A stretch of 64,000 nucleotides of DNA from positions 1 to 64,000 of the forward strand of contig CBDFGG010000005.1 of assembly GCA_965247015.1 (NCBI GenBank). The letters run 5' to 3'. The translations under genes and the position numbers were made by a program. This document shows positions 51,286-59,710 of the stretch, in pieces; the stretch's first letter is position 1; each line of letters begins with the position of its first letter. The notes under the pieces were generated by a model that saw nothing but the letters and a program-made list of their open reading frames with translations, ran no database searches and was not told the origin of the DNA. This DNA is from JAIXWP01 sp965247015 (GTDB lineage Bacteria; Bacteroidota; Bacteroidia; Flavobacteriales_D; Sanyastnellaceae).

Positions 51286-52229
51286 GAATGTTCTTATTCT
51301 TTGCAGCCGTGAGCGCTGTTATCGCTTGCACTAATTTGTTTGGAAGCAAAACGCAACCTACCGCAGAAGTCATGATTGAAGCGAGACAAATCATGAAACT
51401 CGAAGCGCCAAAACCAATTGCAGTCACCCCACAACTACATATTACATCTAAGGAAGATCTAATTGGCTATTGGGTGGGCACAGGTCTTTCAATGGATACT
51501 ACTGCCACCGCTGAAAAAAGAAATGATTACACATATGAAAAAATTAATTTCTCGATTGATTCAATTCAAGGAGATCTTGTATTCGGTCATACGGTTTGGT
51601 TGGGAAAAAGCAAAGCATTCAAAGGCAATCTTCAAAATGAAGGTGGCTTTTACATGATGCGTGTCAATCAAGAAGGCGATGATAAATGGGTGGGAACATT
51701 CATTGCGAATATCGCTCAAAGCGATAGTGTGATGAACATTGTTTGGGAACCACAAAACACAAAGATTGATCAAAGCATTGATCTCAGTTTAACCAAAAGC
51801 CTTTTTACCTATAGTCCTGAATACTCTATTGAAGATCAAGGACAATTTATCGACTATCAAAAATCAAAGGAAGTTCGGGAGGTTTTCACCGACGAGGATG
51901 GCGAAACCTATGAGTGGGTGGATGATTCTTTTTTTACCACTACCGATGAAGTTTACAAATACAATCCTTCAAAGCAATTACTCACCACAGAGCAGGTCGA
52001 AAATTTAACGAAAGCAGATATTTTCGTGCTTCGTAATAGTATTTATGCCCGACATGGATTTGCATTCCATCATCCTTCATTGCGGGAATATTTTGGATAT
52101 ATGGACTGGTATGTTCCCGTACGCACCAGCATCGAGCACGAATTGTCAGATACTGAAATCAAAAACATAGAACTATTACTGCGCTACGAAGAACACGCGA
52201 AAGAATTCTACGATGTTTTCGGACGTTAA
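51282..52229 (+). CDS. YARHG-domain lipoprotein
   Basis: A 315-residue protein with a lipoprotein signal (VSAVIAC, Cys 16). Residues about 45-185 form a beta-rich domain. Residues about 240-310 match the YARHG domain: VLRNSIYARHGFAFHHPSLREYF (key part), named after this Tyr-Ala-Arg-His-Gly motif and usual in extracellular proteins. It overlaps its neighbours on both sides (4 and 17 bases), suggesting one operon with the hydrolase and the DUF2306 gene. Role unknown. Confidence 0.83.
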   Translation: MRMFLFFAAVSAVIACTNLFGSKTQPTAEVMIEARQIMKLEAPKPIAVTPQLHITSKEDLIGYWVGTGLSMDTTATAEKRNDYTYEKINFSIDSIQGDLVFGHTVWLGKSKAFKGNLQNEGGFYMMRVNQEGDDKWVGTFIANIAQSDSVMNIVWEPQNTKIDQSIDLSLTKSLFTYSPEYSIEDQGQFIDYQKSKEVREVFTDEDGETYEWVDDSFFTTTDEVYKYNPSKQLLTTEQVENLTKADIFVLRNSIYARHGFAFHHPSLREYFGYMDWYVPVRTSIEHELSDTEIKNIELLLRYEEHAKEFYDVFGR

Positions 52230-52848
52230 GCTGGGACTGCGCAATGCGCTACTATTAGCGCTTTTGATGTATTTCTCCTTCTTGATGTTGGAGATTACAT
52301 TGCAATATATTCCCATTGATTTGGATGTTGCATTCTTGCGCATCAAGCATGATGTGATAGGACTAACGCACTATCAAATTGCTTTTTTTACGCATGTCTT
52401 CACAAGCATGTTTGCCCTCTTGGCGGGCTTTACACAGTTTTCTTTTTTTCTTAGAAAAAAATATCCCCTCGTACACCGCGGCATCGGCAAGCTTTACGTC
52501 GTGGTGATCCTACTGCTCAGTGGTCCATCAGGACTGATCATGGCTTACTATGCCAATGGAGGCTGGTCTTCTCAATGGGCCTTCATGCTCCTTGCAATGA
52601 TGTGGATGTACACTACTTGGAAGGCCTTGTCAACCGCACGGAACAAACAGTTTGATGAGCATCGCTTTTGGATGATCAGAAGTTATGCTCTCACGCTATC
52701 AGCAATTACACTTCGTTTTTGGAAATGGCTCATTGTAGGGATCTTCGAGCCCGCACCAATGGATGTCTATCGAATTGTAGCTTGGATGGGATGGATTCCC
52801 AATTTACTCTTGGCAGAATTTATCATTTACAAGAACAAAAAAGGATAG
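52213..52848 (+). CDS. DUF2306-like integral membrane protein
   Basis: A 211-residue protein with about six hydrophobic segments (ALLLALLMYFSFLML, THVFTSMFALLAGFTQF, LYVVVILLLSGPSGLIMAYYA and others). The HRGIGKLYVV, NKQFDEHRFWMIRSYALT and TWKAL stretches are DUF2306 marks with conserved His and Arg. The family's function is not known. Overlaps the YARHG gene by 17 bases. Confidence 0.82.
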   Translation: MFSDVKLGLRNALLLALLMYFSFLMLEITLQYIPIDLDVAFLRIKHDVIGLTHYQIAFFTHVFTSMFALLAGFTQFSFFLRKKYPLVHRGIGKLYVVVILLLSGPSGLIMAYYANGGWSSQWAFMLLAMMWMYTTWKALSTARNKQFDEHRFWMIRSYALTLSAITLRFWKWLIVGIFEPAPMDVYRIVAWMGWIPNLLLAEFIIYKNKKG

Positions 52849-52858
52849 CACATCCGTG

Positions 52859-52866
52859 TATCTTTG
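52859..52866 (+). promoter_or_regulatory. -7 element of the TPR/hemJ genes
   Basis: TATCTTTG followed by AAGC and the ATG at 52871; a perfect TAnnTTTG with a 4-base spacing. Confidence 0.6.
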
Positions 52867-52870
52867 AAGC

Positions 52871-53371
52871 ATGGATTTTCTACAAAGACAACGTTTGGAT
52901 GATCTTTTCTTTGAAGCAGACAATCTCATCAAGGAAAAGAAAATTACAGAAGCATTCTCAACGCTTGAGGTGATTCTCATTGAAGCACCCGACTATGGTC
53001 GCGCTTACAATCACTTAGGTTGGATTTATGAAACGCAATATCGCGATTATGCAAAGGCAGAAGAATTCTACCGCAAATGCATGGCATTGGATCCGAATTA
53101 TACTCCCATTTATTTAAACTTTTCAATCTTACTCAGCACGCTTGGTCGATACGAGGAACAAAAGCAACATCTTCTGAATGCCCTGTCAATTCCCGGTATT
53201 GACAAACCTGGTATTTATAATGAATTGGGTATTGCACTTGAAATGTTGGGTCAATATGAAGAGGCCATCGATAACTACAAAATGTCGATCAAGCTCAGTC
53301 TCAATAGTGCGATGATAGACACCTATCTCAACTCTATCGATCGTTGCAATAAGAAGAAATCAATTCTATAA
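52871..53371 (+). CDS. TPR repeat protein
   Basis: A 166-residue soluble protein of tetratricopeptide repeats: GRAYNHLGWIYETQYRDYAKAEEFYRKCM and NELGIALEMLGQYEEAIDNYKMSIKL (parts) are clear units. No signal peptide. It precedes hemJ by 3 bases and likely shares its transcript. A scaffold role is inferred; no partner can be named. Confidence 0.85.
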   Translation: MDFLQRQRLDDLFFEADNLIKEKKITEAFSTLEVILIEAPDYGRAYNHLGWIYETQYRDYAKAEEFYRKCMALDPNYTPIYLNFSILLSTLGRYEEQKQHLLNALSIPGIDKPGIYNELGIALEMLGQYEEAIDNYKMSIKLSLNSAMIDTYLNSIDRCNKKKSIL

Positions 53372-53374
53372 GTC

Positions 53375-53917
53375 ATGTACGACATCGTCAAAGCCTTACA
53401 TATCATCTTTATCGTTACCTGGTTTGCAGGGTTGTTTTACATGTTTAGACTATATGTCTATCACGTAGAAGTAGCAGATAGAGACGAACCAGATCGTTCT
53501 ATTCTGCTTACACAACTGCGGTTGATGGAAAAGCGCTTGTGGTATATCATCACATGGCCTTCGTGCATTCTTACGCTCATCTTCGGTCCGTGGATGGTGG
53601 TGCTCAATCCCGATTTAATGACTCAGCCATGGATGCATTTGAAACTACTTTTCATTGTTTTTCTTTTGATGTATCAGTGGTATGGTCAGGTGATCTACAA
53701 ACGCTTAGGCGTTAATCCAAAAGCATTCAAATCATTCTACTTGAGATTGATGAATGAAGTAGGGACATTGATCCTTGTTTCTGTTGTATTTCTGGTGGTG
53801 CTTAAAGACTCTGTGAGCTGGATCTGGGGCTCGGTTGGACTGGTCGGACTCGGAGTGATGCTTGCCTTTTTCGCGAAGATGTATAAGAATCGAAGAGAGA
53901 AGCGCGAGAAGTCATGA
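53375..53917 (+). CDS. hemJ: Protoporphyrinogen oxidase HemJ (CopD family)
   Basis: Oxidises protoporphyrinogen IX to protoporphyrin IX in haem synthesis, at the inner membrane. The 180-residue length is close to HemJ. The first helix KALHIIFIVTWFAGLFYMFRLYVYH contains the conserved His, Trp and Arg; later helices include the PWMHLKLLFIVFLLMYQWYGQ stretch with another conserved His/Lys (parts given). It directly follows the TPR gene. Confidence 0.9.
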   Translation: MYDIVKALHIIFIVTWFAGLFYMFRLYVYHVEVADRDEPDRSILLTQLRLMEKRLWYIITWPSCILTLIFGPWMVVLNPDLMTQPWMHLKLLFIVFLLMYQWYGQVIYKRLGVNPKAFKSFYLRLMNEVGTLILVSVVFLVVLKDSVSWIWGSVGLVGLGVMLAFFAKMYKNRREKREKS

Positions 53918-53947
53918 TTTTTTAACCTGATATAACTATCCTTGGCC

Positions 53948-53955
53948 TACCTTTG
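53948..53955 (+). promoter_or_regulatory. -7 element of mgtE
   Basis: TACCTTTG matches TAnnTTTG, 38 bases before the mgtE ATG. Confidence 0.5.
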
Positions 53956-53993
53956 CAGGGATAATAAACACAAATGGATAGTCCCGTTCCCTT

Positions 53994-55355
53994 ATGCAAT
54001 GGAATCTTACAAAAGAGCTACTCTCTGAGATTCGTGAGTGGATTGCTGATGGCAAGGATACCGCTCTTCACGAAGTAACGAAAGATTTGCACCCCGCAGA
54101 TATTGGTGAACTCATCAATGAACTGCGCAGGGAAGAGGCCGTTTATTTATATCGAATTCTCGACGACGAGCGCGCAGCAGACGTGATGCTGGAGCTCGAT
54201 GAAGATGTCAGAGAAAAACTCCTTTCAAGCCTTACGAGCCGCGAAATCGCAGAAGACCTCATCGGTAGCATCGATTCGGATGACGCTGCTGACGTCCTCT
54301 CTGAACTTTCTGATGAAAAATTAGAAGAGGTCATCGCTCTCATCGAAGACGAAGAGCAAGCGAGCGATATCATCGACCTTCTGAACTATGAAGAAGGCAC
54401 CGCAGGTGCTTTGATGGGAAAGGAAATGGTGGCGGTGAATCAAAACTGGACGGTATCACAAGCGATTCGCGAAATGCGAAAGCAAGCAGAAGACCTCGAT
54501 CACATCTATACCATTTACGTAGTGGATGATAAAGAGATGCTGAAAGGCACACTCAGCGTGAAGTCTATGATCTTTGCTAGCGCGAGTATGCGCACTACTA
54601 TTCGTGAACTTTATAAAGACGAAAAAGTAAGAAAGGTATTAGACACTACTCCTGCAGAGGAAGTAGCCAATATCATGAAGAAGTACGACATGGTAGCCTT
54701 ACCAGTAGTGAATGATTCAGATATTCTTCTTGGTAGAATTACCATCGATGATATTGTCGATGTCATCCAAGATGAGGCCGATAAGGACTACCAAATGGCC
54801 AGCGGTATCTCGGAAGACGTTGAGTCGGGTGATAGTATCGTTACGCTTACTCGTGCGCGCTTGCCTTGGCTATTGATCGGTATGATGGGAGGAATGGTGA
54901 GCGCAAATATCATCGGTGTATTTGATATCACTGAGAACCCGCAAATGGCGGTGTTCATGCCACTCATCGCCGCGATGGGAGGAAATGTCGGAGTACAATC
55001 TGCCGCACTTGTGGTAAAAGCGTTGGCCAATAAAAGCGCACTCGATGAAACACTACCTCAAAAACTTGCAAAAGAATTAGGCGTAGGTCTATTGAACGGA
55101 GCAATCTGTTCCGCGATTATTTTCGGAGTGAGTCTGCTATTTCAGATCGATTATCATTTGAGCCTTACTGCAAGCATCGCACTTTTTTGTGTGATCATTT
55201 TTGCAAGCTTCTTCGGCACTTGGATTCCGATGACTTTAAATAAATTCAAAGTCGATCCCGCCTTGGCTACCGGTCCGTTCGTCACTACCCTCAATGATAT
55301 CTTTGGTTTGATCATCTATTTTTCGATCGGACATTGGATTCTTCATTTGTCCTAA
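53994..55355 (+). CDS. mgtE: Magnesium transporter MgtE
   Basis: A 453-residue Mg2+ channel. Residues about 1-130 form the acidic N domain of helical pairs (LHPADIGELINEL, DEDVREKLLSSL, DDAADVLSEL), 130-255 hold two CBS domains (GTAGALMGKEMVAV, VALPVVNDSDILLGRITIDDIVDVI; part), and 280-450 form five transmembrane helices with the signature AAMGGNVGVQSAALVVKAL and PLIAAM. Magnesium closes the pore by binding the N and CBS domains (family knowledge). Normal length. Confidence 0.95.
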   Translation: MQWNLTKELLSEIREWIADGKDTALHEVTKDLHPADIGELINELRREEAVYLYRILDDERAADVMLELDEDVREKLLSSLTSREIAEDLIGSIDSDDAADVLSELSDEKLEEVIALIEDEEQASDIIDLLNYEEGTAGALMGKEMVAVNQNWTVSQAIREMRKQAEDLDHIYTIYVVDDKEMLKGTLSVKSMIFASASMRTTIRELYKDEKVRKVLDTTPAEEVANIMKKYDMVALPVVNDSDILLGRITIDDIVDVIQDEADKDYQMASGISEDVESGDSIVTLTRARLPWLLIGMMGGMVSANIIGVFDITENPQMAVFMPLIAAMGGNVGVQSAALVVKALANKSALDETLPQKLAKELGVGLLNGAICSAIIFGVSLLFQIDYHLSLTASIALFCVIIFASFFGTWIPMTLNKFKVDPALATGPFVTTLNDIFGLIIYFSIGHWILHLS

Positions 55356-55367
55356 GACAACATCATT

Positions 55368-56297
55368 ATGAATGTACTTTTTCTTGACTCTGTTCACGAA
55401 ATCCTCGAGCAACGATTGATTGCGAAGGGATGGAATTGTTCTCATGATTATAAAACGGAGAAATCTGAACTTCGTCTCGAAGGAGTGAATGGTATTGTCA
55501 TCAGAAGTCGTTTCACGCTGGATAGAGCATTTCTAACACAAGCTGTAGATCTTAAATGGATCGCTCGTTCTGGCTCAGGATTAGAAAACATTGATCTTGA
55601 AGCTTGCAAAGATTTAGGCATTCATGTATTCAATAGCCCAGAGGGAAACCGCACCGCAGTAGCGGAGCACGCAATGGGGATGTTGCTGATGTTAGCCAAT
55701 CAATTGCGCAAGGCAGACAGAGAAGTGCGTGAGATGAAATGGAATCGAGAGTCGAATCGCGGATTCGAAATCGAAGGAAAGACCATCGCAATTATTGGAT
55801 ATGGTGTAATGGGAAAAGCTTTTGCGAAGCGCTTATCAGGATTTGATTGCCATGTACTGGCTTATGATAAATACCTCGATAATTATAGCGATCAATACGC
55901 TACTCATGCGACCATGCAAGAGGTATATGAACAAGCAGACATCGTGAGCTTGCATGTTCCATTGAAAGATGATACCAAATATCTTGTCAATGAAGCTTGG
56001 CTCAAGGGTTTTAAAAAGCCAATTGTTTTGCTAAACACCAGTAGAGGTGGAGTAGTGCAAATAGCGGCCATAGAAGCCGCTATCGTGCAAGGAAATATAA
56101 AAGGAGTTGGACTAGATGTATTGGAGTATGAAGAATCCTCTTTCGAGAAAATTAATCTCAATCACCCTGAGTTTGTAAGTTTAGCCCAACGCGATAATGT
56201 TGTCTTATCGCCTCATGTAGCCGGATGGACAGTAGAATCTTATATCAAATTATCATCAGTTCTAGCAGATAAAATTGATCGTGTTTTTAAATCTTAG
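55368..56297 (+). CDS. D-2-hydroxyacid dehydrogenase (SerA-like)
   Basis: A 309-residue cytoplasmic NAD-dependent dehydrogenase. The NAD-binding motif is IGYGVMGKAFAKRL (GxGxxG near 145-150); catalytic Arg lies in ARSGSGLENID / NTSRGGVV and His in LSPHVAGWTVES. The nearest family is D-3-phosphoglycerate dehydrogenase, but without a C-terminal ACT domain, so the substrate could be another 2-hydroxyacid. It follows mgtE by 12 bases. Its end overlaps the convergent hypothetical gene by 11 bases. Confidence 0.88.
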   Translation: MNVLFLDSVHEILEQRLIAKGWNCSHDYKTEKSELRLEGVNGIVIRSRFTLDRAFLTQAVDLKWIARSGSGLENIDLEACKDLGIHVFNSPEGNRTAVAEHAMGMLLMLANQLRKADREVREMKWNRESNRGFEIEGKTIAIIGYGVMGKAFAKRLSGFDCHVLAYDKYLDNYSDQYATHATMQEVYEQADIVSLHVPLKDDTKYLVNEAWLKGFKKPIVLLNTSRGGVVQIAAIEAAIVQGNIKGVGLDVLEYEESSFEKINLNHPEFVSLAQRDNVVLSPHVAGWTVESYIKLSSVLADKIDRVFKS

Positions 56298-56841
56298 GCT
56301 TGCTCACTGCTAGAATATCATTGCATCTTTTGATTTCATTATCGAGAGAAATACGTCGGAGTTTTTCAAACTCCTCATCAAAAACAAAGAATTTCATTTC
56401 CTGATCGTATTTCGCAATGTTAAAGGGGACGCGGGATACAGACACATCAAAGCCTTTTGGCATCTCTTCCATATATGCATTAAGATCGAGTGCGAATGTG
56501 TTTTTCCAAGCACGTTTCGGTACGTTCATCGTAAATACATCAATCACTTTCGTGATGTGTCCTTTTTTTTCAAACTTCACAGAATAGTGACCATTCGCTG
56601 GAAGATAAACATCAAAGCGCCCATCGATATCACAACTGAAGCGATAGATCATATCCTTTCCACCGTGTTTGATAATACTAATATCTCCTTCGGTGGGCAT
56701 CGAATCTTTTGCCGAAGACATGAATCCATGAATCGCTACATATTGTCCTAGCGTGTCGGGCATCAACCATTTTGGAAAATCAAGTTGTGCATTTGAGTGA
56801 AGCGTACAAACGCTCATGAGTAATAGGATAAAGTATCTCAT
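56287..56841 (-). CDS. Exported hypothetical protein
   Basis: A 184-residue protein with signal peptide MRYFILLLMSVCTLHSNAQ. Strands such as YRFSCDIDGRFDVYLPANGHYSVKFEKKGHITKVID (part) resemble a carboxypeptidase-regulatory-like beta-sandwich, as in periplasmic gliding or OmpA-associated proteins of this phylum. The rest is helical. No catalytic motif is seen. It stands alone; the 291 bases upstream (56842-57132) contain no other gene. Confidence 0.65.
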   Translation of the reverse strand: MRYFILLLMSVCTLHSNAQLDFPKWLMPDTLGQYVAIHGFMSSAKDSMPTEGDISIIKHGGKDMIYRFSCDIDGRFDVYLPANGHYSVKFEKKGHITKVIDVFTMNVPKRAWKNTFALDLNAYMEEMPKGFDVSVSRVPFNIAKYDQEMKFFVFDEEFEKLRRISLDNEIKRCNDILAVSKPKI

Positions 56842-57132
56842 AGCCTGAACTTTTTAATGTGTGTTCAGGGTTTGTTACGGCCGCTTTTCTAAAAAAGTTT
56901 GGGGTGAAAAAGTGACGAAAGTCACGTCTATCAAGGGTTTTGGCGCTTTGTGTATTTTGATTTGTCATTCATGACGACAATCGTGCAACTGATTCCAAAT
57001 GTTAAATTTTTTGCACAGAAAGCACTCTGAAAAGTCTCAAATTGCAAATATCAGGGTATGATATTTTCCTGAATCGGAACAGACTAGTAAATAGAAAGAA
57101 TGAATTTTTTTGAAAAAAAATGCAACCGAACC

Positions 57133-57603
57133 TTATGAATTCTTGCGTTTGTTTTGAAAGAAGTTGGTCAGAAGCTGAGCACATTCAGTTTCGAGCACTC
57201 CACCCTTGACTTCGGTTTTTGGATGCAGTATTCCTTGCTCATTATCACTGTGCTTGCCGAATTTGCTGAAGCCTCGCTTTTGATCATAAGCCCCAAACAC
57301 AATTCTACCGATGCGCGTATTATAAGATGCTCCTGCGCACATCACGCATGGCTCTAGCGTTACATACAAGGTGCAATCATGAAGTGATTTGCCTCCCAAG
57401 AATTCTGATGCAGAAGTAAATGCTTGCATTTCTGCGTGAGCGGTAAAATCATGCAGTTTTTCTACCAGATTATGACCACGAGCAATGATTTGATTCTCGC
57501 ATACAATCACGCAGCCGATAGGCACTTCATCTAGATCAAGCGCATTGAGAGCCTCTTTGATGGCCATGCGCATGAATCGCTCGTCTGTTTCTGGTGTGAT
57601 CAT
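57133..57603 (-). CDS. tadA: tRNA-specific adenosine deaminase TadA-like
   Basis: Deaminates adenosine 34 to inosine in tRNA-Arg(ACG). The 156-residue protein has the zinc site HAEM (residues about 60) and PCVMCAG (about 90), with GCVIVCENQIIARGHN before it. The ATG at 57603 overlaps the trmB stop (ATGA), so translation is coupled; the longer frame is rejected because it lies inside trmB. A guanine deaminase function is less likely but possible. Confidence 0.92.
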   Translation of the reverse strand: MITPETDERFMRMAIKEALNALDLDEVPIGCVIVCENQIIARGHNLVEKLHDFTAHAEMQAFTSASEFLGGKSLHDCTLYVTLEPCVMCAGASYNTRIGRIVFGAYDQKRGFSKFGKHSDNEQGILHPKTEVKGGVLETECAQLLTNFFQNKRKNS

Positions 57604-58286
57604 ATTCTTGCTCTCACATATTTGATGATTCGATTTTCTTTGAGCCACATTTGCTCATAGAACGTTCGGATCTTAAGGATGTCTTGCATCTCCTCATCCA
57701 CAGTGTGAAGATACGGACCATATACATCATCCGAGTGTGCCTCGATAGTGCAGCCAATGCTTGGGAGTTCTTTCATCGCCTTTTCATAAATACCGGGATT
57801 GTCATGCTTGATATGTATGATGGCTTGAGGCTTCAGGAAGTTCTTATATTTTTCGACATACCAAGGCGAAGTGATTCGGCGGTTGCCGATGTAATCGAGA
57901 GGTTGAGGATCGCTGAAGGTGAGCCAGATTTCAGATACTTCATCTTTTCCAAAATAAGCTTCAATGAATTCGATACGCGTGCGAAGAAACGCGACGTTTG
58001 GAAGACCTTCTTGAATCGCTTCTTTAGCACCTTTGTGAAAGCGATGTCCTTTCACATCGATACCAATAAAGTTTTTATGGGGAAAACGACGTGCTAGTCC
58101 AACAGTGTATTCTCCTTTACCACAGCCCAATTCAAGCACGATGGGGTTATTGTTTTTAAATACCTTCTCGTGCCATTCACCCTTGTTGTAGGTGAGGCCT
58201 TTCTTGATTACATCCATCAGAGGCGGTTGGTGCACATTATGGAATTGCTCGTTTTCCGCCCACTTTTTGAGTTTGTCTTTTCCCAT
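57600..58286 (-). CDS. trmB: tRNA (guanine-N7)-methyltransferase
   Basis: Makes m7G46 in tRNA using S-adenosylmethionine. The 228-residue protein has the SAM-binding motif VLELGCGKGEYTVGLAR (residues about 48-64), FIGIDVKGHRFHKGA and the substrate region WLTFSDPQPLDYIGNRRITSP (part), typical of TrmB. The start ATG at 58286 lies 8 bases after TATTTTTG. It overlaps tadA by 4 bases. Both act on tRNA. Confidence 0.95.
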   Translation of the reverse strand: MGKDKLKKWAENEQFHNVHQPPLMDVIKKGLTYNKGEWHEKVFKNNNPIVLELGCGKGEYTVGLARRFPHKNFIGIDVKGHRFHKGAKEAIQEGLPNVAFLRTRIEFIEAYFGKDEVSEIWLTFSDPQPLDYIGNRRITSPWYVEKYKNFLKPQAIIHIKHDNPGIYEKAMKELPSIGCTIEAHSDDVYGPYLHTVDEEMQDILKIRTFYEQMWLKENRIIKYVRARI

Positions 58287-58294
58287 AGCGGCGG

Positions 58295-58302
58295 CAAAAA
58301 TA
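58295..58302 (-). promoter_or_regulatory. -7 element of trmB
   Basis: TATTTTTG on the minus strand, 8 bases before the trmB ATG. Confidence 0.5.
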
Positions 58303-58330
58303 GCGCTACTCCTCTTATCTTGCCCCACAA

Positions 58331-59266
58331 ATGGCGAAATCAAAGCGAATACTCATTGTTCCGCTCGACTGGGGACTCGGTCATGCTGCACGATGCATCC
58401 CCATCATTCGTGAGCAGTTAGGGAAGGGGCATGAAGTCGTATTAGCGTCGAATGGTCGCTCCAAAGCTTTGCTGCAACAGTATTTCCCGCAGTTGCATTT
58501 CTTGCCCGATCCACCTGATTATGCCGTTCGATACAATTCAAGTGGAAGTTTTTGGTGGAAAATAATACTACAGATTCCACATCTATTAAAAACTATTAGA
58601 AGAGAACATGAATGGCTGAAACAACTTCAAGAACACTATCGATTCGACGAAGTAATTTCGGATAATCGTTATGGTTTATATCTACCGAACGTTCGTTCGG
58701 TTATTATCACACACCAAACAGCTCCTATTGTTCCGGGAATTGTAAGTGGATTTGTACATCGTAAGATTAGTTCATGGTTAGAGCGTTTCGAAGAATGTTG
58801 GATTCCAGATTACAAGGATGAAGCGACTTCATTGGGAGGCAAATTATCACATACCAACGTGCCCTCCAACGCTCGATACATCGGGCCTTTGAGTAGGTTC
58901 AGAGGGATGATTATAGAGAAAGATGAGACCTACACACAAGTAGCCATCGTCTCTGGTCCGGAGCCTAGTAGAAGTATTTTCTTGGAAAAAATGAAAGCGC
59001 AATTCCACGCCTCCTCTCAACCGTCGCTGATAGTCTGCGGCTCACCGGAGTTGTCGTATGATAAAAGAGAAGGATCTATACGATTCGTTTCCCATCTCGA
59101 TGATCGTCAGTTGGCATCTTACTTAAAAGGCGCCAAAGAAGTCCACTCCCGCAGCGGCTACAGTTCGTTAATGGATTATCATGTATTAAGCATTACTACC
59201 GCCATCCTCACCGCCACTCCCGGGCAGACGGAGCAGGAGTATTTGGCTACAAGGGTTAGGGGTTAG
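58331..59266 (+). CDS. GT28/MurG-like glycosyltransferase, probably 3'-truncated
   Basis: A 311-residue protein. The N-terminal LIVPLDWGLGHAARCIPIIRE is the nucleotide-sugar glycosyltransferase start with GxGH; the C-terminal half has SLIVCGSPE, VSHLDDRQLASYLKGAKEVHSRSGYSSLMDY and TPGQTEQEYLATR, the donor loop in which GQTEQEYLA is usually followed by about 30-40 more residues ending in a helix. Here the frame ends after YLATRVRG, where a run of GGGGTTA repeats begins and supplies the stop TAG. The gene therefore seems cut by the repeat tract. Target sugar is unknown. Confidence 0.82.
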   Translation: MAKSKRILIVPLDWGLGHAARCIPIIREQLGKGHEVVLASNGRSKALLQQYFPQLHFLPDPPDYAVRYNSSGSFWWKIILQIPHLLKTIRREHEWLKQLQEHYRFDEVISDNRYGLYLPNVRSVIITHQTAPIVPGIVSGFVHRKISSWLERFEECWIPDYKDEATSLGGKLSHTNVPSNARYIGPLSRFRGMIIEKDETYTQVAIVSGPEPSRSIFLEKMKAQFHASSQPSLIVCGSPELSYDKREGSIRFVSHLDDRQLASYLKGAKEVHSRSGYSSLMDYHVLSITTAILTATPGQTEQEYLATRVRG

Positions 59267-59283
59267 GGGATAGGGGTTTGGGG
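59253..59283 (+). repeat. G-run repeat, potential G-quadruplex
   Basis: A GGG at 59253-59255 and four GGGG runs at 59259, 59266, 59273 and 59280, each four bases long and 7 bases apart with 3-base loops (TTA, ATA, TTT). This fits the canonical quadruplex pattern and sits at the stop codon of the truncated glycosyltransferase gene. Confidence 0.85.
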
Positions 59284-59290
59284 AAAGGAG

Positions 59291-59360
59291 TTCTTGGTTC
59301 TTAGTTCTTGGTTCTTGGAAAATTCATTCTCATTCTGATAATTCTCGATTCTCGATTTTC
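59291..59360 (+). repeat. TTCTTGG and ATTCTCG repeat arm
   Basis: TTCTTGG units (four, some as TTCTTAG) at about 59291-59318, then ATTCTCG units to 59360. Reverse-complement units lie at 59637-59710. Confidence 0.8.
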
Positions 59361-59363
59361 GAT

Positions 59364-59634
59364 GAGGTCGCTCCACGGATTGGGACTGCCTCTCGCTCCG
59401 TTCATTTTTGTAATTGCTTTGCAATTACAACATTCTCTACGCTCGAGGACCCAGCTTAACGTACATATATGCGAAAAAGTGAAAAAAGTGGAAAGCTATT
59501 GCTTTCCACTTTTTTCACTTTTTCGCATTCCTTCCCAGAAAGCTTTGGGTCCCCGAGCGTAAAGCTCATTTTCGTGCGAAGCTAGAAATGATGAGCTTGG
59601 AGCGAGGGGCAGTCCCAACCCGTGGCCCGCCCTC
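59364..59634. repeat. Coaxial nested palindrome, about 270 bp
   Basis: Three arm pairs share one centre near 59499. A perfect 26-base inverted repeat (59471-59496 and 59501-59526, 4-base loop) is flanked by imperfect arms 59440-59457 / 59540-59559 and 59364-59400 / 59599-59634 (GGGACTGCC-type with a few mismatches). A separate 10-base hairpin (TTGTAATTGC, loop TTT) lies at 59408-59430. No open frame or transposase is present. Confidence 0.9.
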
Positions 59635-59636
59635 AC

Positions 59637-59710
59637 CCAAGAACCAAGAACTATGAACCAAGAATTTCGAATAAGCGAAGCGGAATCTCGAATCGAGAAT
59701 CGAAAATCGA
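59637..59710 (-). repeat. Inverted CCAAGAA and CGAGAAT repeat arm
   Basis: CCAAGAAC units at about 59637-59664 and TCGAGAATCGAAAATCG units to 59710 mirror the plus-strand repeats at 59291-59360. The array ends exactly where the DUF1456 gene stops. Confidence 0.8.

Noticed and set aside
59248..59290. Telomere-like repeat implying a replicon end
   Set aside because: The GGGGTTA run is short, internal, and flanked by ordinary chromosomal genes on both sides.
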